A DNA stretch of 64,000 nt from Hasllibacter sp963833115 (GCA_963833115.1 CAWHWS010000002.1:1302001-1366000); one strand, 5' to 3'; numbered from the stretch's first letter, positions 32,902-41,448 are shown. Numbers and translations: made by a program. Notes: generated from the letters alone by a model not told the origin.

Positions 32902-33286
32902 GGCCGCGCGTCCTTCCGTGAGATTCTGGTGGGGAACTTGGTAAAGAGCACCCCTGCCGGAGATAGCGGATCGCTCGGCGAGCTGCAGACCCGGGCCATC
33001 GACCTGATCGCGGATCACGCGGGGGCGCAGGGACCCTCGGCGCCCGATCTGATGGCTCCGGCGCGCTCGATACTGGCAAGCATCGGCGTCGTCGGGACGT
33101 CTCGGCAGGGCTCTCGGGAGCACGCGCCCCTGATCGGCCAGGGCGCCGAAATACGTTCGGATACCGGGGAGATGAGAGCGCGCGAGGTCCGCCGACCTCA
33201 TGGACATTCGCTGGGCCCCCGATCGGAACGATCCCGCGGTCGCCGCGTTGGTGCGACGATCGAAACAGAACGCGAGTGCGGTATCA
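32902..33286. other. Stretch without a convincing gene
   Basis: Frames here are short or have no coding character on either strand. The base composition is a little less GC-rich than its surroundings near 32930-33000 and 33240-33300. It probably holds the leader and promoter of the tiny gene at 33287. I see no RNA fold I can name. Confidence 0.5.
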
Positions 33287-33355
33287 ATGCGGAGCTTATT
33301 CTACATCATCGGCCTGATCGTCGTCGTTCTGGTGCTCATCAACCTCATCGGCTGA
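33287..33355 (+). CDS. 22-residue membrane microprotein
   Basis: The whole product is MRSLFYIIGL followed by IVVVLVLINLIG, a single hydrophobic helix with one positive residue at the N-terminus. From memory, very similar 20-30 residue proteins (MRxLxYIIGxIVVVL...) occur in many Alphaproteobacteria near DUF4112 or DUF883 genes. The frame is also open upstream to an ATG at 33200, giving 51 residues. The conserved-looking part starts at 33287, where no strong ribosome-binding site is seen. Confidence 0.55.
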   Translation: MRSLFYIIGLIVVVLVLINLIG

Positions 33356-33435
33356 TCCGCGCGGGCGGTAGGTCCCCCGGCTGCCCGGCGCGACGATCGA
33401 ATCAAGTACTCACACAACGACGGAAGGTTATCGAG

Positions 33436-34140
33436 ATGTCCGACGACACCCATGCCACCGGCTCCGGTCCGGCTTCGAACAAGTCGCTCAAGGAAGAGAC
33501 GAAGGAGGCCAAGGCCGACGCGACCGCCGAGCTGAAGGCCGCGCAGACCGAGGCGCATAGCCGCGCCGCCGCCGCGACGAGCGAGATCAAGGACGAGGCC
33601 GCCGAGTTCGCGGACCAGGCCCGTCGCCGCGCCGAGACGCGCGCGATGGAGGCCAAGGAGCGCGTCGCGACCCGCGGCAACGATATGGCCGACCGCCTGC
33701 GCGCCGCGGGCCATGAGTTCGGCGACGGCTCGCTCCCCGACCGCTATGTCGGCCAGATGGCCGACAGCCTCTCGGGCGCGGCGGACGCCTTCGCGAACAA
33801 GGACATCGGGACCCTGATCTCCGATACGTCGGACTTCGCGCGTCGCAACCCGACCGCCTTCGTCGGCGGCGCGGCGCTCCTCGGCTTCGCCGCGGCGCGG
33901 TTCCTGAAGTCGACCGAGCACGCCGAGCCCGAGCCGCAGCCCTACGCGTCCGGCGGGTACGAGCCGACCGGCTACGCCCGGAGCGCGCCGCCGCGTCCGT
34001 CCTATGCCATGGACCCGCCGCCGCCGGCCCCGCGTCCGGTGACCCCGGCGCCCGCGTCCTCGGTGCCGCCGTCGTCCTCGGTCTCCCCGTCCTCCCCGAT
34101 CGCGTCGCCTGCGGTCAAGCGTCCGGGAGATCAGGCATGA
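33436..34140 (+). CDS. DUF883/YqjD-like membrane-anchored protein
   Basis: A 234-residue protein. Residues 1-100 are a charged Ala/Lys/Glu coiled coil (KEETKEAKADATAELKAAQ). SLPDRYVGQMADSLSGAADAFANKDIGTLISD follows, then the single helix RRNPTAFVGGAALLGFAAARFLKS near residue 145, which is the ElaB/YqjD-type anchor. The tail is Pro/Ser-rich. In E. coli YqjD binds ribosomes at the membrane in stationary phase. It starts an operon with a holin-like and a DUF3618 gene (ATGA overlap), similar to yqjD-yqjE. Confidence 0.8.
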   Translation: MSDDTHATGSGPASNKSLKEETKEAKADATAELKAAQTEAHSRAAAATSEIKDEAAEFADQARRRAETRAMEAKERVATRGNDMADRLRAAGHEFGDGSLPDRYVGQMADSLSGAADAFANKDIGTLISDTSDFARRNPTAFVGGAALLGFAAARFLKSTEHAEPEPQPYASGGYEPTGYARSAPPRPSYAMDPPPPAPRPVTPAPASSVPPSSSVSPSSPIASPAVKRPGDQA

Positions 34141-34574
34141 GCATGGCCGACGACGAGACGAACGCCGTCCCCCCGCGGGACGACCGCCTGCGCAAGCAGC
34201 CGAGCGCGGCGTCCCTGGTCACCGAGACGCTCAGCCACGTCTCGAACCTGGTCCGCAAGGAGGTCGACCTCGCCCGCGCCGAGATGAGCGAGAACATCAA
34301 GAAGGCCGCGATTGCGATCGGGCTCCTCGTCGGGGCGATCGTGGTCGCGCTCGTCGCGCTCAACGTGCTGGCGGCGGCCCTGACCGTGGCGGTCGCCGAG
34401 CTCCTCGGCGATGCGTCCGAATGGGCGCCCCTCATCGTCGGCGGGCTCCTGGCCGCGATCGCGTTCGCGATGGTGGCCAAGGGGGTCAACGACCTCAAGG
34501 GCAGCAGCCTGGCGCCGACGCGGACGGTCAAGAACGTGCGCCGTGACGGCGAAGCGATGAAGGAGGCCATCTGA
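34137..34574 (+). CDS. Phage_holin_3_6 / YqjE-like membrane protein (DUF1469)
   Basis: A 145-residue protein. KQPSAASLVTETLSHVSNLVRKEVDLARAEMSENIKKA is the amphipathic start typical of the family. Two transmembrane helices follow (about 58-82 and 95-118: AIGLLVGAIVVALVALNVLAAA and APLIVGGLLAAIAFAMVA, read separately). Despite the family name this is a chromosomal membrane protein, not a phage lysis gene. It overlaps the genes on both sides (ATGA, TGATG). Confidence 0.9.
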   Translation: MSMADDETNAVPPRDDRLRKQPSAASLVTETLSHVSNLVRKEVDLARAEMSENIKKAAIAIGLLVGAIVVALVALNVLAAALTVAVAELLGDASEWAPLIVGGLLAAIAFAMVAKGVNDLKGSSLAPTRTVKNVRRDGEAMKEAI

Positions 34575-35755
34575 TGGCGGACGAAAAGAGCCCCGTCGAG
34601 ATCGAGCGGGAGATCGAAGTCGAACGGGCGCAGCTCGCGAGCTCCCTCGATCAGCTGAGCGACCGGTTCTCGGTCGACAACATGGTGCGCACCGTTTCCG
34701 ACCAGGTCTCCGACCATGGCGGCGAGGTGGCGGCGAACCTGATGCGCACCGTCAAGGGCAACCCCGCCGCGGCCGTGCTCGCGGGCGTCGGCATTGCCTG
34801 GATGATGGCGTCCTCCGGCACGCCGCGAGAGGGCAGGCGGGCCAGCGTCTCGTCCCGGCCCGATATGTCGGCGGGGCCCTATGTCCGGTCCGATCACGAG
34901 GCCCGGTCCGGCTATCGGCGCTCGGAATACGGGCGGACGCCGGCCGCCGTGGCAGGGTCCGGCTTCGACGCGGGTCGCCCCGGCTCCGCGGGCGGCGACG
35001 TGACGCCCTCGCCGGCCTATGACCGGTCCGGCGCGCCCACGGCCCGCGGCTTCGCGGACACCTATCCCACGGACGACTTCACCAGCCGGGTGGCGGCCGC
35101 CGACGGGCGCATGCGCTCCTCGCGGTCGAGCGCGCAGGACTGGTCGGACGCGGATGACGAGGACGACGGCTTCTTCGACCGCCTCGGCGACCGCGCCGAA
35201 GGCATCTGGTCGACCGCCGTCAGCACCGTGCGCGGGCAGGCGAGGGGCCTGATGGCCCGCGCCGGCGACCTGCGCGACAGCATCATGGAAGGAACCGAAG
35301 GCATGGACGATCAAGGACAGAGCCGCGTGGCGCAGGCCCGCGCCCGTGCGTACGCCGCGCAGGCGCGCGCCGAGGAGATGGGCCGGAGCGCCCGCAGGGG
35401 CACGACGAACTTCTTCTACGACCAGCCCCTGGTGATGGGCGCCCTCGCGCTCGCCGCCGGCGCCGCGGTCGGGGCGCTCCTGCCCCGCACCCAGCGCGAG
35501 GACCACGCGTTCGGCGCCTATCGCGACAGCCTCTTCGATCAGGCCGACGAGGTGTTCCAGCAGGAGCGCGCGCGGGCCGAGGCGGCCGCGGGTGCCGCGC
35601 TCCGCGAGGCCAAGCAGGTCGCCGTCGAGACGAAGGACCGCGTGATGGGCGGCGCCGACGGCAAGGAGACGGTGCACGAGGCCGAGGCCGGCGCGCGCTC
35701 CGCGATCAAGCGGGTGGGCGACGCGGCCAAGGAGGGCGCCGGGAAGGCGTCCTAG
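34574..35755 (+). CDS. DUF3618 domain protein
   Basis: A 393-residue protein. The N-terminus EKSPVEIEREIEVERAQLASSLDQLSDRFS matches DUF3618, followed by a first hydrophobic helix (NPAAAVLAGVGIAWMMASSG). A long Gly/Ser/Arg/Asp-rich linker (about 85-230) leads to a helix pair ending in a second membrane segment (QPLVMGALALAAGAAVGALLP near residue 292) and an Ala/Glu/Lys-rich tail. It is probably an inner-membrane protein with stress or envelope functions. Third gene of the YqjD-like operon. Confidence 0.85.
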   Translation: MADEKSPVEIEREIEVERAQLASSLDQLSDRFSVDNMVRTVSDQVSDHGGEVAANLMRTVKGNPAAAVLAGVGIAWMMASSGTPREGRRASVSSRPDMSAGPYVRSDHEARSGYRRSEYGRTPAAVAGSGFDAGRPGSAGGDVTPSPAYDRSGAPTARGFADTYPTDDFTSRVAAADGRMRSSRSSAQDWSDADDEDDGFFDRLGDRAEGIWSTAVSTVRGQARGLMARAGDLRDSIMEGTEGMDDQGQSRVAQARARAYAAQARAEEMGRSARRGTTNFFYDQPLVMGALALAAGAAVGALLPRTQREDHAFGAYRDSLFDQADEVFQQERARAEAAAGAALREAKQVAVETKDRVMGGADGKETVHEAEAGARSAIKRVGDAAKEGAGKAS

Positions 35756-35871
35756 GTCCGATCACCGCCGATCGACGAGGGGGCGTCCCGCCGGGGCGCC
35801 CCCTTGCATGCGTGCGGGGGGTGTTCGTGCACGCGGGGGCCCGCGGGGCGGGAAGACCGAACCGAGATGCC

Positions 35872-35957
35872 GTCATCCTCCGGCTCGACCGGAGGATCTC
35901 CGCCCCCGAAGGACGACCCTCGCAGCGGGAGATCGTCCGGTCGAGCCGGACGATGAC
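35872..35957. repeat. REP-like palindromes, copies 2 and 3, inverted pair
   Basis: Copy 2 (35872-35898) is identical to the element at 15173-15199. Copy 3 (35931-35957) is the inverted element, with one C/G pair swapped to G/C in both stem arms, so its hairpin is kept. The two copies are 32 bases apart, head to head, after the DUF3618 gene and before the convergent thrS stop. They may also work as a terminator region. Confidence 0.8.
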
Positions 35958-35995
35958 GGACGCGCGGGGGCCGCTCGGGGCCTCGGGTCCCGGGC

Positions 35996-37957
35996 TCAGC
36001 CCCGGGCGAGGTCCGGGGGCGCCGCCTCCGCCGCGAGGGTGCGGACGGCCTCGTCCAACGGCAAGGTCTCGGTCCGTTTGTCGCCGAGCCGCCTGAGGGT
36101 GACGGTCCGGTCCTCCACCTCCCGCCCGCCGATGGCCAGGATCGCCGGCACCTTGGCGATCGAATGCTCGCGGACCTTGTAGTTGATCTTCTCGTTGCGG
36201 ATGTCCGCCTCGGCGCGCAGGCCCGCGGCCGTGAGGGCGGCCGCGACCTCGCCGACGTAGCCGTCGGCCTCGGAGACGATGGAGGCGACGACCGCCTGGC
36301 GCGGGGCGAGCCAGAGGGGGAGCCGACCGGCCGAGGTCTCGATCAGGATGCCGATGAAGCGCTCGAAGCTGCCGAGCGTGGCGCGGTGGAGCATGTAGGG
36401 CCGGTGCTTGGCGCCGTCCTCGCCCACATAGGTCGCGCCGAGCCGCTCGGGCAGGTTCGGGTCCACCTGGAAGGTGCCGCACTGCCAAGTGCGGCCGATC
36501 GCGTCGGTGAGGTAGAAGTCGAGCTTGGGCCCGTAGAACGCGCCGTCCCCGGGCTCGAGCCGGAAGTTCCGTCCGGTGGAGCGGATCGCGGCCTCCAGGG
36601 CGCCCTCGACATGGTCCCAGCTCTCGTCGGAGCCGACGCGCTTGTCGGGGCGGGTGGCGAAGGCGATCTCGAACTCGGGGAAGCCGAGATCGGCGTAGAC
36701 CGAGGCCAGGAAGTCGATGAAGCGCGCGCACTCGGCCTCGATCTGATCCTCGGTGCAGAAGATGTGCGCGTCGTCCTGGGTGAAGCCGCGCACGCGCATG
36801 ATGCCGTGGAGCGCGCCCGAGGGCTCGTAGCGCGCGCAGGAGCCGAACTCGGCCAGCCGCAGCGGCAGGTCGCGGTAGGACTTGAGCCCCTGGTTGTAGA
36901 CCTGCACGTGGCAGGGGCAGTTCATGGGCTTGAGGGCGTTGACCGACTTGGTGGCGGCGTGCTCCTCGTCGACCTCGACGACGAACATGTGCTCCTGGTA
37001 CTTGTCCCAGTGACCGGATCTTTCCCAGAGCTTGCGGTTCACGACCTGCGGGGTGTTGATCTCCCGGTAGCCGCCGGCGCGCTGGCGGCGGCGCATGTAG
37101 TCCTGCAGCGCGGTGTAGATCGTCCAGCCGTCCGGGTGCCAGAACACCTGGCCCGGCGCCTCCTCCTGCATGTGGAAGAGGTCCATCTCGCGGCCCAGGC
37201 GGCGGTGGTCGCGGGCGGCGGCCTCCTCGAGGAAGGTGAGGTGCGCCTTGAGCGCCTTGCGGTCGCGGAAGGCGATGCCGTAGATCCGCTGGAGCGAGGG
37301 GCCGGTGCTGTCCCCGAGGAAATAGGCGGAGGCGACGGAGGTCAGCTTGAACGCGTCGGCCGGGAGCTGGCCGGTGCGCGACAGATGCGGGCCGCGGCAG
37401 AGGTCCTGCCAGTCGCCATGCCAGTACATCCGGATCGGCTCGCCCTCGGGGATGCGGTCCAGGAGGGCGATCTTGAAGGGCTCGCCAGCGGCCTCGTAAT
37501 GCGCGCGGGCGCGGGCGCGGTCCCAGAGCTCGGTGCGCACGGGCTCGTCGGCGGCGACGATGGCGCGCATGCGCTCCTCGATGGCGCCGAGATCCTCGGG
37601 GGTGAAGGGGTCCTGGCGGTCGAAGTCGTAGAACCAGCCATGATCGCGCACCGGCCCGATGGTGACGCGGGTCTCCGGCCAGAGCTCCTGCACGGCGCGG
37701 GCCATGACGTGCGCGAGGTCGTGGCGGATCAGCTCCAGCGCGGGGCCGTCGTCCTTCATGGTGTTGATCGCGAGCGCGCCGCCAGCCTCCAGCGGCCAGG
37801 CGAGGTCGACATGCCGGCCGTCCAGGGTGGCGCTGATCGCGCGCTTGGCGAGGGAGGGCGCGATGTCGGCGGCGATCTCGGCGGCGGTGGTGCCGGCGGG
37901 ATAGGCGCGCTCGGCGCCGTCGGGCAGGGTGAAGGTGATCTGTCGGCCGCCGTCCAT
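35996..37957 (-). CDS. thrS: Threonyl-tRNA synthetase
   Basis: A 653-residue class II synthetase. The TGS domain (about 1-62) starts QITFTLPDG. The editing domain has HDLAHVMARAVQELWP and the zinc/editing WHGDWQDLCRGPH. The catalytic core has NALKPMNCPCHVQVYN (zinc cysteine), RYEPSGALHGIMRVRGFTQDDAHIF (motif 2) and TLGSFERFIGILIE (motif 3). The C-terminal anticodon domain is LPLWLAPRQAVVASIV onward. The start is the ATG at 37957 with GAGGAGGACC upstream; a longer frame is open but lacks homology. Confidence 0.96.
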   Translation of the reverse strand: MDGGRQITFTLPDGAERAYPAGTTAAEIAADIAPSLAKRAISATLDGRHVDLAWPLEAGGALAINTMKDDGPALELIRHDLAHVMARAVQELWPETRVTIGPVRDHGWFYDFDRQDPFTPEDLGAIEERMRAIVAADEPVRTELWDRARARAHYEAAGEPFKIALLDRIPEGEPIRMYWHGDWQDLCRGPHLSRTGQLPADAFKLTSVASAYFLGDSTGPSLQRIYGIAFRDRKALKAHLTFLEEAAARDHRRLGREMDLFHMQEEAPGQVFWHPDGWTIYTALQDYMRRRQRAGGYREINTPQVVNRKLWERSGHWDKYQEHMFVVEVDEEHAATKSVNALKPMNCPCHVQVYNQGLKSYRDLPLRLAEFGSCARYEPSGALHGIMRVRGFTQDDAHIFCTEDQIEAECARFIDFLASVYADLGFPEFEIAFATRPDKRVGSDESWDHVEGALEAAIRSTGRNFRLEPGDGAFYGPKLDFYLTDAIGRTWQCGTFQVDPNLPERLGATYVGEDGAKHRPYMLHRATLGSFERFIGILIETSAGRLPLWLAPRQAVVASIVSEADGYVGEVAAALTAAGLRAEADIRNEKINYKVREHSIAKVPAILAIGGREVEDRTVTLRRLGDKRTETLPLDEAVRTLAAEAAPPDLARG

Positions 37958-38103
37958 GGCGCGGTCCTCCTCGTCGGTTCGGCGCCTACGGTCGCGCCCG
38001 GCTGCGGGTCGCGGCGTGATGGCGCCGCAGGGCGGCCCGGTCAAGCGCCGGGCGCTTGCGTCCGCCCGCCGGCCCGCCCAATCAGGGCGCGGGGAGGATG
38101 CGC

Positions 38104-38841
38104 ATGAGCGAACCCGTGATGATCGACACGCCGCAGGGCCGGCGCCTGGCCGTCCGCCGGACCGAGGGCGAGGGCCCGGGCATCGCGTTCCTGGGCGGCT
38201 TCCGCTCGGACATGACGGGGGCCAAGGCGACCTTCCTCGAAGGCTGGGCCGCCGACCGGGGGCGGTCCTTCGTCCGGTTCGACTACTCGGGGCACGGCGC
38301 CAGCGAAGGCCGCTTCGAGGACGGGACCATAGGGCGGTGGGCGCAGGACGCCCGCGCGGTCCTGGCAGGGGGGGATGGCCCGCAGGTGCTCGTCGGCTCC
38401 TCGATGGGGGCGTGGATCGCGCTCCTCATCGCGCGGGAGATGCCCGAGGCGGTCCGCGCGCTCGTGCTCGTCGCCGCGGCGCCCGACTTCACCGAGGACG
38501 GGTTCTGGGCCGACCTGCCGGACCTCCTGCGCGCCAAGCTGATGCGGGAGGGGCGCGTGGCGCTGCCGTCGGATTACGGCGATCCCTACATGGTGACGAA
38601 GGCGTTGATCGAGGACGGGCGGGACAACCTCGTCCTGCGCGATCCGCTGTCGTTGCCGATGCCCGTGCGCCTGCTCTGGGGCACCGGCGACGTCGCGGTG
38701 AGCGAGGCGCAGACGCTGCGCCTCCTCCATCATGCCGTGGCGGGGGACATGACGCTGACGATCGCGAAGGGGTCGGACCACTCGTTCAGCGCCCCGGCCG
38801 ATCTCCGCCGGATCGCGGCGGCTCTGGACGATGTCGGCTAG
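38104..38841 (+). CDS. Alpha/beta hydrolase
   Basis: A 245-residue hydrolase fold. It has LGGFRSDMTGAKATFLEGWA, the nucleophile elbow VGSSMGAW (Ser at about 99), LLWGTGDVAVS (acid strand) and KGSDHSFSAP with the catalytic histidine near residue 222. It resembles palmitoyl-protein-thioesterase ABHD10-like bacterial hydrolases. GGGGAGGATGCGC precedes the ATG at 38104. It is a single gene divergent from thrS. Confidence 0.88.
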   Translation: MSEPVMIDTPQGRRLAVRRTEGEGPGIAFLGGFRSDMTGAKATFLEGWAADRGRSFVRFDYSGHGASEGRFEDGTIGRWAQDARAVLAGGDGPQVLVGSSMGAWIALLIAREMPEAVRALVLVAAAPDFTEDGFWADLPDLLRAKLMREGRVALPSDYGDPYMVTKALIEDGRDNLVLRDPLSLPMPVRLLWGTGDVAVSEAQTLRLLHHAVAGDMTLTIAKGSDHSFSAPADLRRIAAALDDVG

Positions 38842-38874
38842 GACGGGGGCGGCACGCGGGCGGCGGCGGTGCGG

Positions 38875-38985
38875 GAGGGGAGGCTCCCGCCCCCCTCCGG
38901 CGCCTGGCGGCGCCTGCGGGCGTTGGGCCGGGCCGGGGGGCCGGCGGCCCCCCGGCGCCCCCCCCGGCGGCCAGCCGCGTTCGTG
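38875..38985 (+). repeat. GC-rich dispersed repeat, copy 2
   Basis: This region contains GGAGGCTCCCGCC, GGCGCCTGGCGGCGCCT and CGTTGGGCCGGGCCG, followed by CCGGCGGCCCCCCGGCG. It shares the block order of copies at 20633 and 31125. The first part folds as GGGAGG...CCTCC and GGCGCC/GGCGCC hairpins. It lies just after the hydrolase stop. Confidence 0.7.
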
Positions 38986-39521
38986 ATCACGGGGGATCCG
39001 GCGCGGGTGGTTCGGCCCGGCATGCTCCGCGCGCATCGCTCCCGTCCGTCGCGACGGGCCCATCGATCCGCCCGCCCCAGCCGCTCCGCGAATTGGATGG
39101 CGCCGCCCGACGGCGGGAGGACGCGCGCGCCCCCCTCCTGACCGCGAGGTCCGGGCCGGAACGGCGGGAAGCGATCCGGCCCGCCGCCGCCGCCGCCGCG
39201 GGCGCGTGCCGGATCGGTGGCGGCGGCGCTCCTCCCCGGCGGTGAGGCGCGTCGGTCCTCGGCGCGATGCCCGGCCGGGTGGGCGATCCGCCGGGCGGGC
39301 CTCTCTCGGCGGCGGGCGACGACATGGCCTTCGCCGGCCGGCCGGGCCTGCGGACGCCCGCGGGCGCATGATCTCTCACCATTCGCGAGACCTTCGTCTG
39401 GCGCGGGCGGGAGGGCCCTCGGCGAGAACCGGGTTCTCGTGGACCCGCTCGACCGCTACGCTCCGCCCGGCGTGGACGTGATGGAGCGGATCCGCGTGCC
39501 CGCGGGCATGGGAGGGACGGG
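38986..39521. other. Gene-poor region with a short coding-like fragment
   Basis: I find no complete gene here on either strand. Around 39424-39520 one frame reads ENRVLVDPLDRYAPPGVDVMERIRVPAG (in pieces), and around 39380 another reads TIRETFVWRGREG. Both look like protein sequence but are out of frame with each other and lack a start. They may be the remains of a decayed gene. The rest is GC-rich filler. Confidence 0.4.
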
Positions 39522-39980
39522 ATGGCCGGAGCCATGGAGCAGCGCGTCAGCCTGATCACGCTCGGGGTGGCCGACCTCGCCGCCGCGGCGACGTTCTGGG
39601 AGGCCATGGGCTGGCGCCGCGTGGAGACGCCGGACGAGGTCGCGGCCTTCGACATGCACGGGATGTGCGTCGCCCTCTACCCCTGCGCGAAGCTCGCGGA
39701 GGATCTGGGGATGGACGGCGGGCGGCTCGGCACGGGGCTCGCGACCTACGCCTACAACGTGCGCGAGAGGGCGGAGGTGGCCCAGGTGCTCGCCGCCGCG
39801 GAGGCCGCCGGCGGGCGGGTCGTGAAAGCGGCCGCGGACGTGTTCTGGGGCGGGCATCACGGTTTCTTCGCCGACCCGGACGGGCACCTCTGGGAGGTGG
39901 CGCACAACCCGTTCAGCCCGCTAGGGCCGGCAGGCCAGTTCCGGTGGAACGGATATGGAGGACGCGATGCACGAACCTGA
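39522..39980 (+). CDS. VOC-superfamily (glyoxalase-like) protein
   Basis: A 152-residue protein. It has RVSLITLGVADLAAAATFWEAMGWRRVE (first beta-alpha-beta-beta-beta module), DMHGMCVALYP, and GGHHGFFADPDGHLWEVAHNP with the metal-type glutamate. It is like many VOC proteins annotated as glyoxalase/bleomycin resistance. GGGAGGGACGGG lies upstream of the ATG. It overlaps the start of the next VOC gene by 14 bases, so the two form an operon with the PPOX-fold gene. Confidence 0.85.
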   Translation: MAGAMEQRVSLITLGVADLAAAATFWEAMGWRRVETPDEVAAFDMHGMCVALYPCAKLAEDLGMDGGRLGTGLATYAYNVRERAEVAQVLAAAEAAGGRVVKAAADVFWGGHHGFFADPDGHLWEVAHNPFSPLGPAGQFRWNGYGGRDART

Positions 39981-40350
39981 CCTGATCCCGTATTTGAGCT
40001 ATCGCGACGGCGCGTCGGCGATCGCGTTCCTGACAAGGGCCTTCGGGTTCGAGATCGTGCAACGGCATGACGGGCCGGACGGCGCGGTGATGCATGCCGA
40101 GCTCCGGCGCGGGAACGGCATGGTGATGGTCGGCACGGCGAAGGCGGCGCACGGCTCTCCGGGGCTGTACCTCACGACGGACGACGTCGATGCGCTCGCG
40201 GAGCGGGCGAAGGCGGCGGGGGCGCAGGAGGTCTACCCCCCCGAGGACACCGCGTTCGGAACCCGCCGCTGGCGCTGCCGCGACCCGGAGGGGCACGAGT
40301 GGTCGGTCGGCACCTACCGGCCGCGAAGCGAGCCGCCGGACTGGGCCTGA
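39967..40350 (+). CDS. VOC-superfamily protein (PhnB-like)
   Basis: A 127-residue protein. DLIPYLSYRDGASAIAFLTRAFGFEIVQRHDGPDG is the opening of PhnB/glyoxalase-like VOC proteins, and FGTRRWRCRDPEGHEWSVGTY is the C-terminal module. The ATG at 39967 has GGAGGAC five bases upstream and is preferred to one at 39955. Substrate unknown. Its TGA overlaps the ATG of the next gene (TGATG). Confidence 0.87.
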   Translation: MHEPDLIPYLSYRDGASAIAFLTRAFGFEIVQRHDGPDGAVMHAELRRGNGMVMVGTAKAAHGSPGLYLTTDDVDALAERAKAAGAQEVYPPEDTAFGTRRWRCRDPEGHEWSVGTYRPRSEPPDWA

Positions 40351-40808
40351 TGGGCACGCCGTTCGACCCCGAGGAGGTCCTGGCCTTGCCGCTCATGGCG
40401 ATGCTGGCGACGGCGTCCGCCGACGGCCCCCGTGGGGCACCGGTCTGGTATCAATGGGAGGAGGGCGCGCTCTGGATGCTGTCGCAGGAGGACGCGTCCT
40501 CGGCGCGGCGGATCGCGGCGGACCCGAACGGGTCGGTCGAGATCGTCGACTACGACAACGTGGCCGGGATCCTGCGCCACCTGGGGATGCGCGGGCGGGC
40601 GAGCGTCGAGCCTTCGGACGACGCGCGGTTTCGTCGGCTGCTCCGCCGCTACCTGGAACCGGACCGGGCGCGGTGGAACGCGTGGTTCGTGGAGAACGTG
40701 GCATGCATCGGCGACCCCGCGGGGCGGATGATCCGCCTCGAGCCCGAGAGCATATTTACCAACGACGTCGGTTTCTTTCGCACCGGGCCGGATTTGGCGA
40801 GGCGGTGA
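40350..40808 (+). CDS. Pyridoxamine-5'-phosphate-oxidase-fold protein
   Basis: A 152-residue split-barrel protein. LALPLMAMLATASADGPRGAPVWYQWEEGALWMLSQEDASSARRIAADPNGSVEIVDYD (in parts) is the flavin-binding half. RYLEPDRARWNAWF near residue 100 is the C-terminal helix. Such proteins bind FMN, F420 or haem and often reduce small molecules. Last gene of the VOC-VOC-PPOX operon, with a TGATG overlap at its start. After it comes 640 bases without a clear gene. Confidence 0.82.
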   Translation: MGTPFDPEEVLALPLMAMLATASADGPRGAPVWYQWEEGALWMLSQEDASSARRIAADPNGSVEIVDYDNVAGILRHLGMRGRASVEPSDDARFRRLLRRYLEPDRARWNAWFVENVACIGDPAGRMIRLEPESIFTNDVGFFRTGPDLARR

Positions 40809-41448
40809 TCCGCCCCATGCCGCCCAGGCCGGGCGCGGTCGTGGCGGCACGTCCTCCTGCGCGACGTCCTGTCCTCGGAGATCGGGAACGGGGGCGGGGT
40901 GCCGAACCTGCCCGAGGACCCGGGCCTCGTCGTCGCCGCGGGCACCGGGGTTGGCGACGGAGCTCCTCGATCCGCCGGTGGAGACCTTCGGGCCGATCGA
41001 GAGCCGTTCGGCCCCCCGCACCCCGCGCTCGACCGGCACGGCTACGCGCGGCACCGGGAGGGGCTGCGCGGCGACGAGTGCGCGGCGAGTGCGGCGAGCC
41101 GCGCGCGCCACGTCCGGGACCGGCGCGACGCGGAGGGACGCATGGGCGCCTGAGCGAGCGCGGTGGTTCCGTGGGCCCTCGACCGGGGGGCGACCGGCGC
41201 GGCATGGCGTGGTGGCTCTGAGATCAGCTGCCGTTCGCGGTGGCGTGGTCCTTCGCGCGGCTGCGGGCGTTCGACGCCGCCGGGACGGAGGTGGACGCGC
41301 GCGGGCCGGAGCGGATCGCGTCGTCCTAGATCGCGCCGCGGGGCAAGCCGATCGGCTCCCGTGCGCCGCCTCCGAAGGGGGCGGCGCGCTTGGCGCGCTG
41401 GGCGGGCTTTCGGCCCTCTCGGGGCATCGCCTACCCGCGGTGAGCCGG
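40809..41448. other. Region with coding-like fragments but no intact gene
   Basis: Several pieces look like protein but in different frames: HVLLRDVLSSEIGNGGGVPNLP near 40850, ATELLDPPVETFGPIESRS near 40955, and LPFAVAWSFARLRAFDAAGT near 41225. None has a start or a full-length frame. This suggests one or two decayed genes. I do not recognise the families. No RNA gene is seen. Confidence 0.4.

Noticed and set aside
32930..33200. Gene in the slightly less GC-rich stretch after DUF4112
   Set aside because: No frame has a start with a ribosome-binding site and protein-like sequence; I could only support the tiny gene at 33287.
34137..34574. Phage holin as a sign of prophage
   Set aside because: The family is common as a chromosomal YqjE-like protein, and there are no other phage genes around.
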